From positions 56,040-120,039 of the forward strand of contig FWCC01000191.1 of NCBI GenBank assembly GCA_900169235.1: a DNA stretch of 64,000 nt, read 5' to 3'. Each line of letters starts with the position of its first letter. The first letter of the stretch is position 1. Position numbers and translations under genes: made by a program. The stretch is from Zarea fungicola. Its lineage: Eukaryota > Ascomycota > Sordariomycetes > Hypocreales > Cordycipitaceae. Below, one piece after another: positions 11,838 to 21,943 of the stretch. A model generated the notes under the pieces. That model did no database searches, was not told the origin of the DNA, and saw only the letters and a list, made by a program, of their open reading frames with translations.

Positions 11838-13392
11838 CTATGCATAGAAATTGACCGTCTAGGATTAACTGTTAGCATGGCGTCTGATAAATGGCACAAG
11901 TCAATTTTTAAACTCACGTCCTTCTTCTTTGCCTGCACCTCCGCAATGGCATCCACGTAGTGCTCGTGGCCAATCTTGTTCTTGCCAGACCGCAGGGCAA
12001 TCATGCCAGCTTCCACACAGACGGCCTTGAGCATCGCACCGCCGAATTCGTCTGTGCTTCTCGCCAGTTCGCCCCAGTTCACACCCGGATCAACCGTCAT
12101 CTTTCGCGAGTGAATCTTCATAATCTGAGCTCGAGCCTCCTCGTTTGGTAGGGGAAACTCAATTTTTCTATCCAAACGGCCGGATCGCAACAGGGCGGGA
12201 TCCAGTACGTCGATACGGTTTGTGGCTGCCAAGACCTTGATTCTGTCATCAGAGGCAAAGCCGTCAAGCTGATTCAGGAGCTCCAACATGGTGCGCTGAA
12301 CTTCTCTGTCGCCACTCTTCTCGCTGTCGAAACGCTTCGTACCGACAGCATCAAGTTCATCGATGAAGATGATGGCCGGGGCCTTCTCCTTGGCCAGAGC
12401 GAAGCAGTCTCGTACCAGCTTGGCACCATCGCCGATGAACATTTGGACGAGCTGGGGGCCAGCCAGTTTAAGGAAAGTAGCTTCTGTCTGGGCCGCACAG
12501 GCTCTAGCCAGTAGTGTTTTTCCAGTTCCTGGGGGGCCGTACATGAGAGCACCTGGAGCATGAGCAGTTAGCAAAGACGAGGTGTGTAGTTGTTTGGTGG
12601 CTGCGCCGTTGTCGCCATACCTTTGGGGGCCTTGATTCCAATCTTTTTGAACCGTTCGGCTTCTTTCATGGGCCACACAATGGCCTCGACGAGCTCCTCA
12701 ATCTGCTTGTCGAGTCCACCTACATCCGTATACTGCTCAGTAGGCTTCTCGTCGACCTCCATGGCTTTGACACGGCTATCGTACTCGGCAGGTAGAGTGT
12801 CAAGGACCAGGTAGGAGTCCTTGTTAACACCAATGAGATCGCCGGGTTTGAGCTCCTCCGAATCGACAAGACCAATAAGTGGCAGGAATATCGTTTGTCT
12901 CGTAGACGTCTTGATTACTGCAGACTTACCTACACGCGTGGCATCAAGGTCAATGTTTGCGCCTTCCTCTGATGACTCGGCGGTAGGGTCCAGATCTAGC
13001 AGTTCAACAACGTTTCCGACAAGGTAAGGTAGTTGTCTATTGTAAATGTTAGTGCGACCCTTCACGGTGCCACTCCGTTGCGCTAACCTGTTGTTTGCAA
13101 TCTTGTCTACATTTTCCTTGATCTTTTCGCCCATGGCCGCTTTCTCATGAGAAAGCCTAGATAGCTCGCTCTTCATGATGCGAGAGTCGTTCTCCAGGAG
13201 CCGTTTTCTTGTCAGGATGTCCTGCGTGCTCAGGCCCAGTATCTCCTCATCGAGTATGTCGTCCTCCTGCTCTGCCTCCTTCATCTCCTCATCTCCGTCC
13301 GCATTGTTGCTACCCTTTCCATCGCGGTCTTCTCTCTTCTTGTCATCCTTTTCCCGGCGATCGAGATCCTCGAGCTCTTCGAGTGTAGACAT
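11838..13392 (-). CDS. RPT5: 26S proteasome regulatory ATPase RPT5
   Basis: One of the six AAA ATPases in the proteasome base that unfold substrates and open the 20S gate. Exons 13392-13088, 13036-12621, 12552-11918 and 11858-11838 give 458 aa. An N-terminal coiled coil is followed by the OB fold ([17 protein letters not shown]), Walker A GPPGTGKT, Walker [12 protein letters not shown] and the second region of homology ([22 protein letters not shown]). The last exon is only 21 nt and encodes TVNFYA, supplying the FYA version of the C-terminal HbYX gate-opening motif. Without that micro-exon, translation runs into intron sequence and loses the motif. The gene is divergent from the mitochondrial uL10m gene with about 490 bp between starts. 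Confidence 0.95.
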
Positions 13393-13879
13393 GGTGGCGG
13401 GTGGGAGTGGCCGGCTGCGGTGGGTGGACGAGAAGGTGCTGGTCCTAGAGGAGATGCAGTTGCAATGCAGGCGATGGGTCTTTAATCACGGTGAGACTAG
13501 TATTCTGAAGCCGATTGTTCTTAACAAAGTCCGAGTTCTTGCCCGGGCTGCTTTGGTTCGATGGTTTGAAGTTGGGAGTAGTAAGACAGCTGAGCAGGGC
13601 GACCTAGCTTTGCTAAGCACAAGCATAGCACGCGCCATCACTCTGGCAGCCTAGCAGTGGCCAGTGTGGCCCACCCACCACCCATCCTGCTCAGGCACAT
13701 CCGCACCGCCAGCAAGCGCCAGTGATCGGAGCGGCAGATGGTTCCCCCGAGGGACACCGAAAATGTATGGCTGCCGTTGATGGCAACCCAGTAAACAAAA
13801 CCTCTTGTGCTACTTCTTTCTCCAATTCTCAGGATTCTACACACCAGCTCTGCCAGAAAAGAGTGCAGGTCTGTACAGA
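13393..13879. promoter_or_regulatory. Divergent promoter region RPT5 / uL10m
   Basis: 487 bp between two outward-pointing housekeeping genes. The sequence next to the RPT5 start contains GGTGGCGGG, which only partly resembles the yeast proteasome element GGTGGCAAA. No TATA box is evident. Confidence 0.45.
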
Positions 13880-14857
13880 ATGGTGCAGCGGATCTCGAGG
13901 TCCTCGGGACGCATCCTGCTTAGCATATGCAGTAGACCAACGGCCACTCTCGCACCCCTACTTGGCCATCAACCTGCTCGTCGGCAATATGCTGTGGCTA
14001 GCACCTCGTTTGCAGGCGCCGCGACAGCGCCCGCTCAATACTCACCTGCAACGAAACCTCCTAGCGCTCGACCAGCAGAAACAAGAAAAAGTCAAATGAT
14101 TCGAACATACACATCGCTCCTGCGCACAACGCCGCTGGTCCTTTTCTTCCAGCACAGCAACCTTACCGCGGTAGAATGGGCTGCTGTACGAAGAGAATTG
14201 AAGAAGGCAATTTCGGCCGTGGCCCCTATCGCCTCTGGTGTAGGCGGGCAGCCGGTGGATATTAGTTCGAATGTCCAGCTGCAAGTCTTGAGAACAAACA
14301 TGTTCAATGTTGCGCTCAAGATTGTCGAGTTTTATAACCCAAACGTGGCCGCGGCAATGAGCAGTACCCCGAGGACTGCAAGAGGGCCCATTGTTCATGA
14401 TCTCTCGGAAGCCGCATACCAGGCCATCCACAATGCCGAGGTGTCTGCTGAATCCGCGTACGGCCAAATAGAGCCTCTTCTGGTTGGTCCCCTAGCAGCG
14501 CTCGTCGTGCCGGCAGTGTCGCCCACACATCTTGCTGCTGCACTCAGTATCTTAGCACCAGTGCCCGGCACTTTCCCCGCGCCTACGAGAAGGAAGAATC
14601 CGGGCTACCATGACTCGACGTGTCAAAACGGACTCGCCAAGCTTACACTGGTGGGCGGTCGCATTGAAGGCAAGGTCTTTGATCAAGCCGGCGTCAACTG
14701 GGTAGGCAGCATTCCTGGCGGCTTAGAGGGACTGCGCTCTCAGCTTGTACATGTCCTGCAAAGTGCCGGCCTTGGCCTGACTACCACACTGGAAGGTGGA
14801 AGCAAGAACTTGTGGTTGGCTCTAGAAGGGAGAAAGGAGCAGCTCAAAGAAGAATAA
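13880..14857 (+). CDS. Mitochondrial large-subunit ribosomal protein uL10m
   Basis: Mitochondrial counterpart of bacterial L10 (family of yeast Mrpl11), which anchors the L7/L12 stalk. Single exon, 325 aa, starting at the ATG at 13880 ([11 protein letters not shown]). The N terminus is rich in Arg, Ser and Ala with almost no acidic residues, as expected for a matrix-targeting presequence. The frame is open 75 nt further upstream but holds no earlier ATG. The L10 signature is visible at [17 protein letters not shown], followed by the basic helix VRRELKKA and the [17 protein letters not shown] block. An internal insertion ([17 protein letters not shown]) is longer than in bacterial L10. Divergent from RPT5. 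Confidence 0.85.
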   Translation: MVQRISRSSGRILLSICSRPTATLAPLLGHQPARRQYAVASTSFAGAATAPAQYSPATKPPSARPAETRKSQMIRTYTSLLRTTPLVLFFQHSNLTAVEWAAVRRELKKAISAVAPIASGVGGQPVDISSNVQLQVLRTNMFNVALKIVEFYNPNVAAAMSSTPRTARGPIVHDLSEAAYQAIHNAEVSAESAYGQIEPLLVGPLAALVVPAVSPTHLAAALSILAPVPGTFPAPTRRKNPGYHDSTCQNGLAKLTLVGGRIEGKVFDQAGVNWVGSIPGGLEGLRSQLVHVLQSAGLGLTTTLEGGSKNLWLALEGRKEQLKEE

Positions 14858-15407
14858 GGTGTAAGAAAGAAACAAGACATCGGCATTTAACGCGCTATTT
14901 GTACAATAAAATGTCAATATAATTGTATACTATTCAATTTTTAAAATCCATCGCTACCGCGAGGGAAATTTCGCACTCTGTGGCAACTATTATGGGAGTT
15001 GAAAATATTTTAAAATAAAAATACACAATGAAAATTGAAAAAAAAAAAATCTTCAAGTGGAAAAGTAAAATGTACTCTCTTTAAATGATGCTCCTTGCGT
15101 CTTGGTCTGTTTCGATACTAGTTAGAACCGCCGTAGCTGGTATCCATAGTTGCGCGAACGGATGCGCCTGACATTCTGTCAACCCCACAGGAGCTTCAAG
15201 CTGTCGCGGCCCATGTGACGTTTCAGGCAAGATATTGTCGGGTCGTCAATCAACACGAACAGTAAATCGCTGGTTTTGCCTATTCGAACGAAAAAACTGC
15301 GATCGAGTGCCGTTTACCCACTTGCCTCCGTCTTTCCCAAAAAAAAAAAAAATCTTTCATTCTTGTTTACAAGCAAGGCAACACACGCGTCAAGCTGCTC
15401 TAGAGCC
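14858..15407. other. Intergenic spacer with A-rich tracts
   Basis: 550 bp between uL10m and the UPF0132 gene. The first half is AT-rich with A-runs near 15038 and serves as the 3' flank. A second poly-A run lies at 15341-15352, about 55 nt before the next start. No gene is seen. Confidence 0.4.
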
Positions 15408-16108
15408 ATGGATTTCGCGCCATATCAATCATCGCCACCAGAGCATGGCCGGGTCGCCTCCCCCGAATATAGTGCATCTCCACGAGCCTCTACGGATGCA
15501 AGCAAACGGCCATTCTCGCCCATCGGCGCCGCGGCTCGCACACCCCCTCCACTGCAGCACCCTCAACCACAAAGAGCGTGGGGAGGGTTCGATGGCCAGA
15601 CGGGTGGGTGGTCTGGTGGAAACAATGCGTCTGCGGGAGGCTCTCTTCCCGGTGCATATCCTTCCGCAGAAGTGAGCGAATTCGATACCAGCCTCGGACT
15701 TAGACTAGACTACGAAGCATGCCTGGCGTATCTGGCATTTCCGCCCATTGGCGCGATACTGCTGCTTATATTAGAAAGAAATAGCGACTACGTCAGGTAC
15801 GATTCTTCAGCTGGACCTGTACCCAGTATCTGACATTGTATAGGTTTCACGCTTGGCAATCTGCATTGCTCTTTACAGCCATCCTGGTCTTTCATCTCCT
15901 TTTCTCGTGGTCCAGCTTCCTCAGCTGGCTTTTCTTTCTTGGGGATCTGGCTTTGATTGGATTTCTCTCACTAAAGGCGTACCGCGATGCTGAGATATTA
16001 GATAGGTACGCAGAGCAAAGTTTTCAGCGAAGCCAACGCTAACAGGGTCACAGATTTGAAGTTCCATTTTTTGGAAAGATGGCGACCAGGATATTGAATG
16101 ACGAGTGA
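15408..16108 (+). CDS. UPF0132 / DUF4870-type small membrane protein
   Basis: Uncharacterised integral membrane family, with an uncharacterised fission yeast member. Exons 15408-15796, 15844-16005 and 16054-16108 give 201 aa. The first ~100 residues are Pro/Ser/Gly-rich and probably disordered. They are followed by three hydrophobic segments: YLAFPPIGAILLLILE, ALLFTAILVFHLLFSW and FLGDLALIGFLSLKAY. The family hallmark DYVRFHAWQS sits across the first splice junction, and the end FEVPFFGKMATRILNDE across the second, which supports both introns (47 and 48 nt). Function is unknown. Confidence 0.8.
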
Positions 16109-16342
16109 TGTTGATATTTCATATGGTAATACTTTATGGGTTTATATTTCAAGGTCGCTGGCTAGCTTATGGCTCTAATCAACTTTGGAGATGTATTGAT
16201 TTCCCATTGTCGACTGCGCAAATGCCACTGGGAGGACATTTGCAAGGTTTTTGCGAGTTGTATTTTCATAACACAGATAATAATCATTTCCTCTTTTTCC
16301 AAATGTCTACCTATTTGCTAGTGCGGAGTTTTGTAACCGTGC

Positions 16343-18790
16343 TCAGCGTGAAAGAACTGCATGAACGCCACATGTAACTGGGACCTTGTCGGCGAATACA
16401 ACCTCACGGATGGTACCCTCTGGGGACACGCCGTCATTAAGCCATTTTGCCAGCAGGTCATTGCTCTCCTTGGGCTTTACCGTGCTGTCTCTCGTTCCGA
16501 CGGTGATGTGGGCCACACGATTCGTGCATTCCCAGGTGTTGGACGTGTCGTCGATACGGACCACAATGGCCATTATTCGGCTGTCGAAAACAACCTACGC
16601 ATGCATTGTTAGCAATTTTGTTTTTTTTCTTTTGTGTACACATCAACTTTGATAACTCACCCTTTCCAGAACAACGTCACATACCCCAAGCTTTTCTGTC
16701 CCCCCCCTTTGAGCATCATGCAGTTCAAGATAGCGTTGCCATAGTTCTGGAAATTGCTTCGCATTCGCCCTGTGCAGAAGCGTTACATGAAACGCACTCT
16801 GCACTCTCCGCGTTTGCTTCAACTGCATATAGCTGCGGGAGGTTTCCTTGTCGCACAACGCAAATGCTTTTTCCAACGTGTCATTGACAATGGCTCTTGG
16901 TACGGAAATTGACATGTATTCCAGCTCTCGTGGCTTCCTTTTTTCCAGCTTTTCTGGCTGTCTGGCTTCTTTTGTGCCGCTTCGATCTGGGATGATGTGC
17001 TTAAAATCAGGCTTGAACCCTAGGGCTACCTCAATAGCCTTATCTAGTTCCTCGGCTGTCGGTATCGCCTTGACCACATTGGGAAACATCTCATTGAGCT
17101 TGGTAACAACTGTCTCCAGGTTTTGCCGGCTTCCGACGACAGGATCTAGATGAATGTATCCATCAAATCCATCATCTGGTCGGACGAACGGGGTGCAGGG
17201 CTCAAATCGACCAATGAATCCATCCATGACACCAAGGAACTTTTCCCGGTCGCTCGCTGCATGAATAGTCTGGTGATTATCACCGCGTAAAATAACTCGT
17301 TCACGGGTAACACGTCGAATCTCTTCAATGGAGTCTTGATCGTGACGGAAATTCAAGCAAACCACCTTTACAGACTCATTCTGGGTCTTGGAATCAAGAA
17401 GTAGCTGCCTTCTCTCGTGCTTCTGCGCGTTGTTGCGGTCGGCAAATACAACAGGCTTCTCTTTGAGTTGCGTTAGCACTGCCTTTGTGAATCGAGGTGG
17501 TCGGCCCTTGCCAGAGATGTTATCATTTTGGACATGGCCCCAGCCAAACATCTCTGTCAATGCAAGCGCGGTTGTGGTTTTGCCGCATCCAATGGTCGCA
17601 ATCGGCGCAAGAATAACATTATCGGTGACTTCCGACATGACAATGGACTCGGCCTGGTCCATGTTTGCCGCATCGCTGCCCTTTAAGTTTTTATAATCGA
17701 GAAACTCGTTTCGCAGCCGGATAATTCCGTGGTTCTGGCTGTACAGCTTGGCCAGCTGGGGGTCGGCCGCCAGCCTCTTTTTGGCAAACAGTAGGTATTC
17801 TTCCGTGATGAGCATGTGCTTCTTGAATCTTGGTGGCTTGCCTGTTATTAAGGCTTTTGTGCATTCTCTCCACTGTCGATACATGAGATAGGGCTCCTCA
17901 AACTTGAACTTGAAAAACCAATCTTGGTAGGGCAGAGTGGCGGGATTTCCAGACATTCTACAACGAATGACGAAGCCCTCGACATCCCGCCCATCATATG
18001 CACCAGTGCTGGCTGCCTCTTCGAGAAACGCTTTGACTTTATTGACCTCATCAATCACAATGAAGTTTGTTTTTTTGAAGCCCCAGTCGTCGGCGAACTG
18101 CTGGACAGCCGGGCTAGGGTATGTGGTAAACACAGGTACGTTGAGATTGATGCCATGTAGATAGAGACCAGCGTCTTCTGGCCCATAAGGCAGGATATGT
18201 TCTTCAAAGGCGTCGTCGCAGAGTTCGGCAACGGCTGTGGCGTTTCGTTGTCGAAGCTCCCGAGCCAGGTCCTGCTTTGTTTTCCCTAGAATCTCCAGTT
18301 GCTTCTCCAGCTGCGCTTCTCCTGCCTTGGAATGCGTGAGCTCTCCACCTCGATCTCCTGTTGAGTGCTTGCTGCAAACAAGGAGTGTCTCGTCCTCAAG
18401 GCCAGCAATAAAGATGATGCATCCGTTTTCCTTGAGAGTGAGTTCGTATGGCCCTTGTGTCTTCCCAAGAATGTTCTCCCATTTAGTTTCGGGAACTTCG
18501 TTGACATTGAAGAATTTGTCGTAGCCTCTCACTGCAATTTCGTGACCGTTCTTTCTTGTCCTGGTGGTGAATAACCCGCGTGCGTACACTGGTAAGTCCC
18601 TCCTTTTGTAATCCCACTCTTGAAACCTCCACGAATCGACTGTGATGTTGTTTGGTGAGTCCTTAACCGGGAATGGCGTCCTTTTTACAGAAGTCTTGCC
18701 ACGGCTTTGTTCCTTTCTGTACTGTTCCAGAGACTGCAAGAGCTTGGACATTTGGTCCCGGTCCTGCTCGACGTACGGAGCGGTGGCCAT
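16343..18790 (-). CDS. TRL1: Fungal tRNA ligase TRL1
   Basis: Joins tRNA exons after intron removal, and HAC1-type mRNA in the unfolded protein response. Exons 18790-16661 and 16594-16343 (66 nt intron), 793 aa, close to the 827 aa of yeast Trl1. All three activities can be read. The ligase/adenylyltransferase carries the KxxG motif KENG with catalytic Lys in LTLKENGCIIF. The polynucleotide kinase carries the P-loop IGCGKTTT. The 2H cyclic phosphodiesterase carries two H-x-T motifs, FHVTLLHR and AHITVGTR, the second supplied by the last exon. Start chosen at 18790 (MATAPYVEQD). The frame is also open to an ATG at 18886 and would add 32 residues (see findings). Divergent from the ankyrin gene. 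Confidence 0.95.
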
Positions 18791-19657
18791 TTTGAGGATG
18801 AGTGATGGGTTTGCGGACGGAAATTTTGTGGATAATAGTCTGTTGGAGCCGTAGATATACCTGCAGCCCTTTGCGCCAGCAATCATAGAATTGCGCGTGA
18901 AATGCGTTGCTTGATTTCCGATACGGCGCGGGGTATTGGATACCGTTGCCTCTTAGGGGTAGTGGGAGCTGTGCAGGCTTTTTTGGAAGCGAAGTCAGGC
19001 TCTTCATCCGATGGGATGCCTCGTTTTATACACTTCGCTCTCAGGCGACTTGCTGGCCGCCGTTGAACAAACAGAGTAAAAGTCGGTTCGAATGAGGCAT
19101 TGTAAGCCCCACCCTACCCTGCCCTCACGGTTGTGACTCAGTCAGGCAGGATGCGAGGCACAATGGGGGGCGGTTGCCTTATTAACACTGCCTCACCAAT
19201 TCTGTTTGCACCAGGCCAGCTGTATGAGTCGTCGCCGAGCTTTTCATAGATACTATGCTCGTGTCGTGGCCCTGATAGAGTCGCGACGATTAAGAAGCGC
19301 GAGGTCTGCGTTTAACAGTGCCAACAGCACTAGCTATACTTACGTGCTCACCAGCCAATCAAACAACACAAATTACATATGCATCCATCACCATGATTCC
19401 ATCTTTTATTCTCCCTAAACCTGTCTGCTGAATTCTTTTATACCAAGCTCTTGATGCAAACTGCCTGCGTTCTCACGCAGTATTAAAACCAGTGGTGAAA
19501 AGCCTAAACGACCTGCTAATTAGTTGGGCGCCAGCCTCTTACCCACTTTCCACCTAGTTACTCGCACTTTGGCCTGTCCATTTTTCCTCTCACAAAACCT
19601 CGCCTCTCCACCACAACAGCCGCTTGCTTAATCTCCCACCTTGGGCAAGATATCAAA
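18791..19657. promoter_or_regulatory. Divergent promoter region TRL1 / ankyrin protein
   Basis: 867 bp between starts pointing away from each other. Short open frames exist, including an in-frame extension of TRL1 as far as 18886. I see no conserved gene, tRNA or repeat. Confidence 0.4.
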
Positions 19658-20302
19658 ATGGCAACCAATCCATTTCTGCTGGCCGCAGATAATAACCCGT
19701 CTCTGCTTCCTTTACTGCGAGAAAATCCCGGCATTGCAAAATCACAGGATGAGCATGGTTACTCTTTGGTTCATGCTGCGGCGAGCTACAACCATCTTGA
19801 TCTCCTCCGGGCATTAATTACGGAATTCAGGGTTGACGTAAACCTCAAGGATGAGGATGACGAGACAGCCCTATTTGTGGTGGAAACAGTCGATGCGGCA
19901 AAGGCCTTGGTCGAGCTTGGTGTTGATGTCCAGCATAAGGGCCTCGAAGGCTTCACGGCAGCCGAGAAACTGGCTTCAGAGGGTGATTTTCCAGATGTAG
20001 CGTCATACTTGAACTCCGTGAGTCCTGGCCAATCCGCACAGCAGGCTATATCAAGTGTTGGTGCGCAGCCTGTCGGCATCCAGTCGCCGCCAGACGGAAT
20101 GCAGGTCAGCTTTGGGACGATGAACGAGAACGATGTGCCTGCAGATGTTGACCTGGAGTTCCGGCGTCGGATTGAAGAATTCGCCCAGCGCGACGATTTC
20201 AATACTCCAGAGGGCCAAGCGGATCTTCGAAAGCTTGTTGAAGAAGCCATTGCGGATCAAGGTCTCCGTGAAGAGAGAAGCCCCAAGTCGAGGCGAGCTT
20301 GA
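19658..20302 (+). CDS. Small ankyrin-repeat protein
   Basis: 214 aa, single exon, start at the first ATG (MATNPFLLAADNNPSLL). Two or three ankyrin-type helix pairs can be seen between residues 25 and 115: DEHGYSLVHAAASYNHLDLL, DDETALFVVETVDAAKALVE and LEGFTAAEKLASEGDFPDVA. A disordered linker and a charged C-terminal helix (RRRIEEFAQRDDFNTPEGQ) follow. It resembles the small uncharacterised fungal ankyrin proteins typified by yeast YCR051W, but I cannot assign a function. The stop is only 5 bp from the stop of the convergent RNase P p40-like gene, so the two 3' UTRs must overlap. Confidence 0.8.
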   Translation: MATNPFLLAADNNPSLLPLLRENPGIAKSQDEHGYSLVHAAASYNHLDLLRALITEFRVDVNLKDEDDETALFVVETVDAAKALVELGVDVQHKGLEGFTAAEKLASEGDFPDVASYLNSVSPGQSAQQAISSVGAQPVGIQSPPDGMQVSFGTMNENDVPADVDLEFRRRIEEFAQRDDFNTPEGQADLRKLVEEAIADQGLREERSPKSRRA

Positions 20303-20307
20303 ACGTT

Positions 20308-21629
20308 TCATCGATTATGCTTGATATTCCACATCAAATATCTTGAATCTCCTGGTGGCTTCAGAACTGTAACTTCACCGGCACCTCCCAGACCACCTGT
20401 CGGCATATCAGTTGCACTTATCGCGACCCATGATTCCGCTGGGCAAGCTGCCAGTAATGTGGAAGCAAGGCTACACACCCATGACGTGCTCAGGAGCCCA
20501 TCCCAACTTGTGCAGGAAATTTCCATCTGCCCTGGTGGTCCCTCTGGGTAACGGTATCGCGACAGATATGGATCGATTCTGTCATCACAGCTTATCCTCG
20601 GGCTATTCAGTCGCGCAAGGGATAGCCATTCATACAATTCCGCGGCCGTTTCCGCTTGGTGACCGGAACTTGCAGCTACTAGAAAATCGGGCATTGAGGC
20701 GGATACAACCTGAGTTGCTTCAACAGGTGCATAAGAACTGGCCATTAGGTCAACTCGGGTATGGGAAAACCGGTCAAAGACTGAATGCTTTTCGGCTTGG
20801 GTCTAGTTAGTGGATCAGCACCTTTGGAAATAAAAAGTATTAGAGCCTTACATGAATCCTCTGAAATGCATATCCAGTTGAGTGAGGTGCTCGAAATGTT
20901 CTTGCAGGCGTACACTAGTCGATCGAACCCTCGCTTCCCATGCAACATGGCCGAGTCCTGGAGGTCATACGTAACAACTGTTCAAGTTTAGTGGTAGCTC
21001 AGGTTGACAAAACCAGCATACATACGCCAACGTGATTGCGTCTCTCTGTTTCCACTGCGTTCGTCCTGTTTGCCGCATAATCCCGATCTCTCATACGTTT
21101 CCCTATCAAGGTATAACTTGAGCGTTCCTGCTCCATGTGTTAGCGTTATGTACTAATCGTGTACAGGTTTCCATACCTCTACATAGCGAGAAGACGTTGC
21201 CCGAAACTATGCTTCCCTCCGAGAGCATGGATACATTGCCTGGGAAACGTTTAGCCGTGCTGGATTTGGAAGATTAAAATGTTTTCTTATATACCAGGTT
21301 TTACATGGTCGACGTAAAAGTCTTTTTCGAATAGTTGGCAGAGCTTTGCTTCCACTTTGTAGTATTTTGGTTGAGCTGTGTCTTGAATCAACTGCATCAT
21401 GGTTGAACTCCAGTTGTGGTTGCCTGATATTATGTCCACCTTTGGTTTCGTGAGTATTTCTATATCCTGTGGGATTTCTGTATGGGCTCACTCTGTTGTA
21501 GAATTCTTTACGCTGAAACTCTGTGACTGGACGTCGCTTCGCTTGAAGCTGCCCTGTTTCGATTGCTCCAGTCGTGAAGACACATTGGGTGCTTTGGTAT
21601 ACAGATGGTGATGCATGCGTAGCTGCCAT
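20308..21629 (-). CDS. RNase P/MRP protein subunit p40-like (RPP40 family)
   Basis: Probable protein subunit of RNase P and RNase MRP, which trim tRNA 5' ends and process rRNA in the nucleus. No single open frame covers it. Six exons join in frame: 21629-21492, 21439-21295, 21239-21177, 21127-21026, 20977-20852 and 20795-20308, giving 353 aa. Introns are 48-56 nt, most with a CTAA(C/T)-type sequence near the acceptor. Recognisable blocks are HVKPGNVSMLSEG, SRWLVTYDLQDSAMLHGKRG, DRLVYACKN, then ELYEWLSLARLNSPRI and DDRIDPYLSRYRYP, ending SRYLMWNIK. The order matches p40 proteins as I remember them. The first intron is the weakest because its branch site is poor. Overlapping 3' ends with the ankyrin gene, and divergent from TRM11. 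Confidence 0.75.
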
Positions 21630-21943
21630 TTTCTTGCCTCGTTAATTGACCTGGGCAATCAAGTTCGATGGTCTTGTGCGCAGCTTGTTTGAGGTGAAAA
21701 CGATTACGTCCCTTTTGCAGATACAACTAGTTTGTAATGGCAACCGTCGCTTTTTGGCAATTGTGCCCAGTAAAAAAATCTTGGTCAGTCCCACTTACCC
21801 TGCACTGTTGTGACAGCTTTATCATCCAACCTCTTTGAGGTTTTGTGCCCTCTTTTGCCCTTTAATCGGCTTCCTGTGTGCTTTTTTACTGCAGGAGTGC
21901 AGGCCTGGTGTAGTAATTTCTCTATCTGGCCCTGTAATTAGCA
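21630..21943. promoter_or_regulatory. Divergent promoter region RPP40-like / TRM11
   Basis: 314 bp between the starts of two tRNA-maturation genes transcribed away from each other. T-rich patches occur (for example TTTTGCCCTTTAATCGGC around 21852). No TATA box is clear. Confidence 0.45.

Noticed and set aside
13393..13401. Proteasome-type promoter element next to RPT5
   Set aside because: GGTGGCGGG differs from GGTGGCAAA in its last bases, lies directly at the start codon and is G-rich by context, so it is not a convincing Rpn4-type site.
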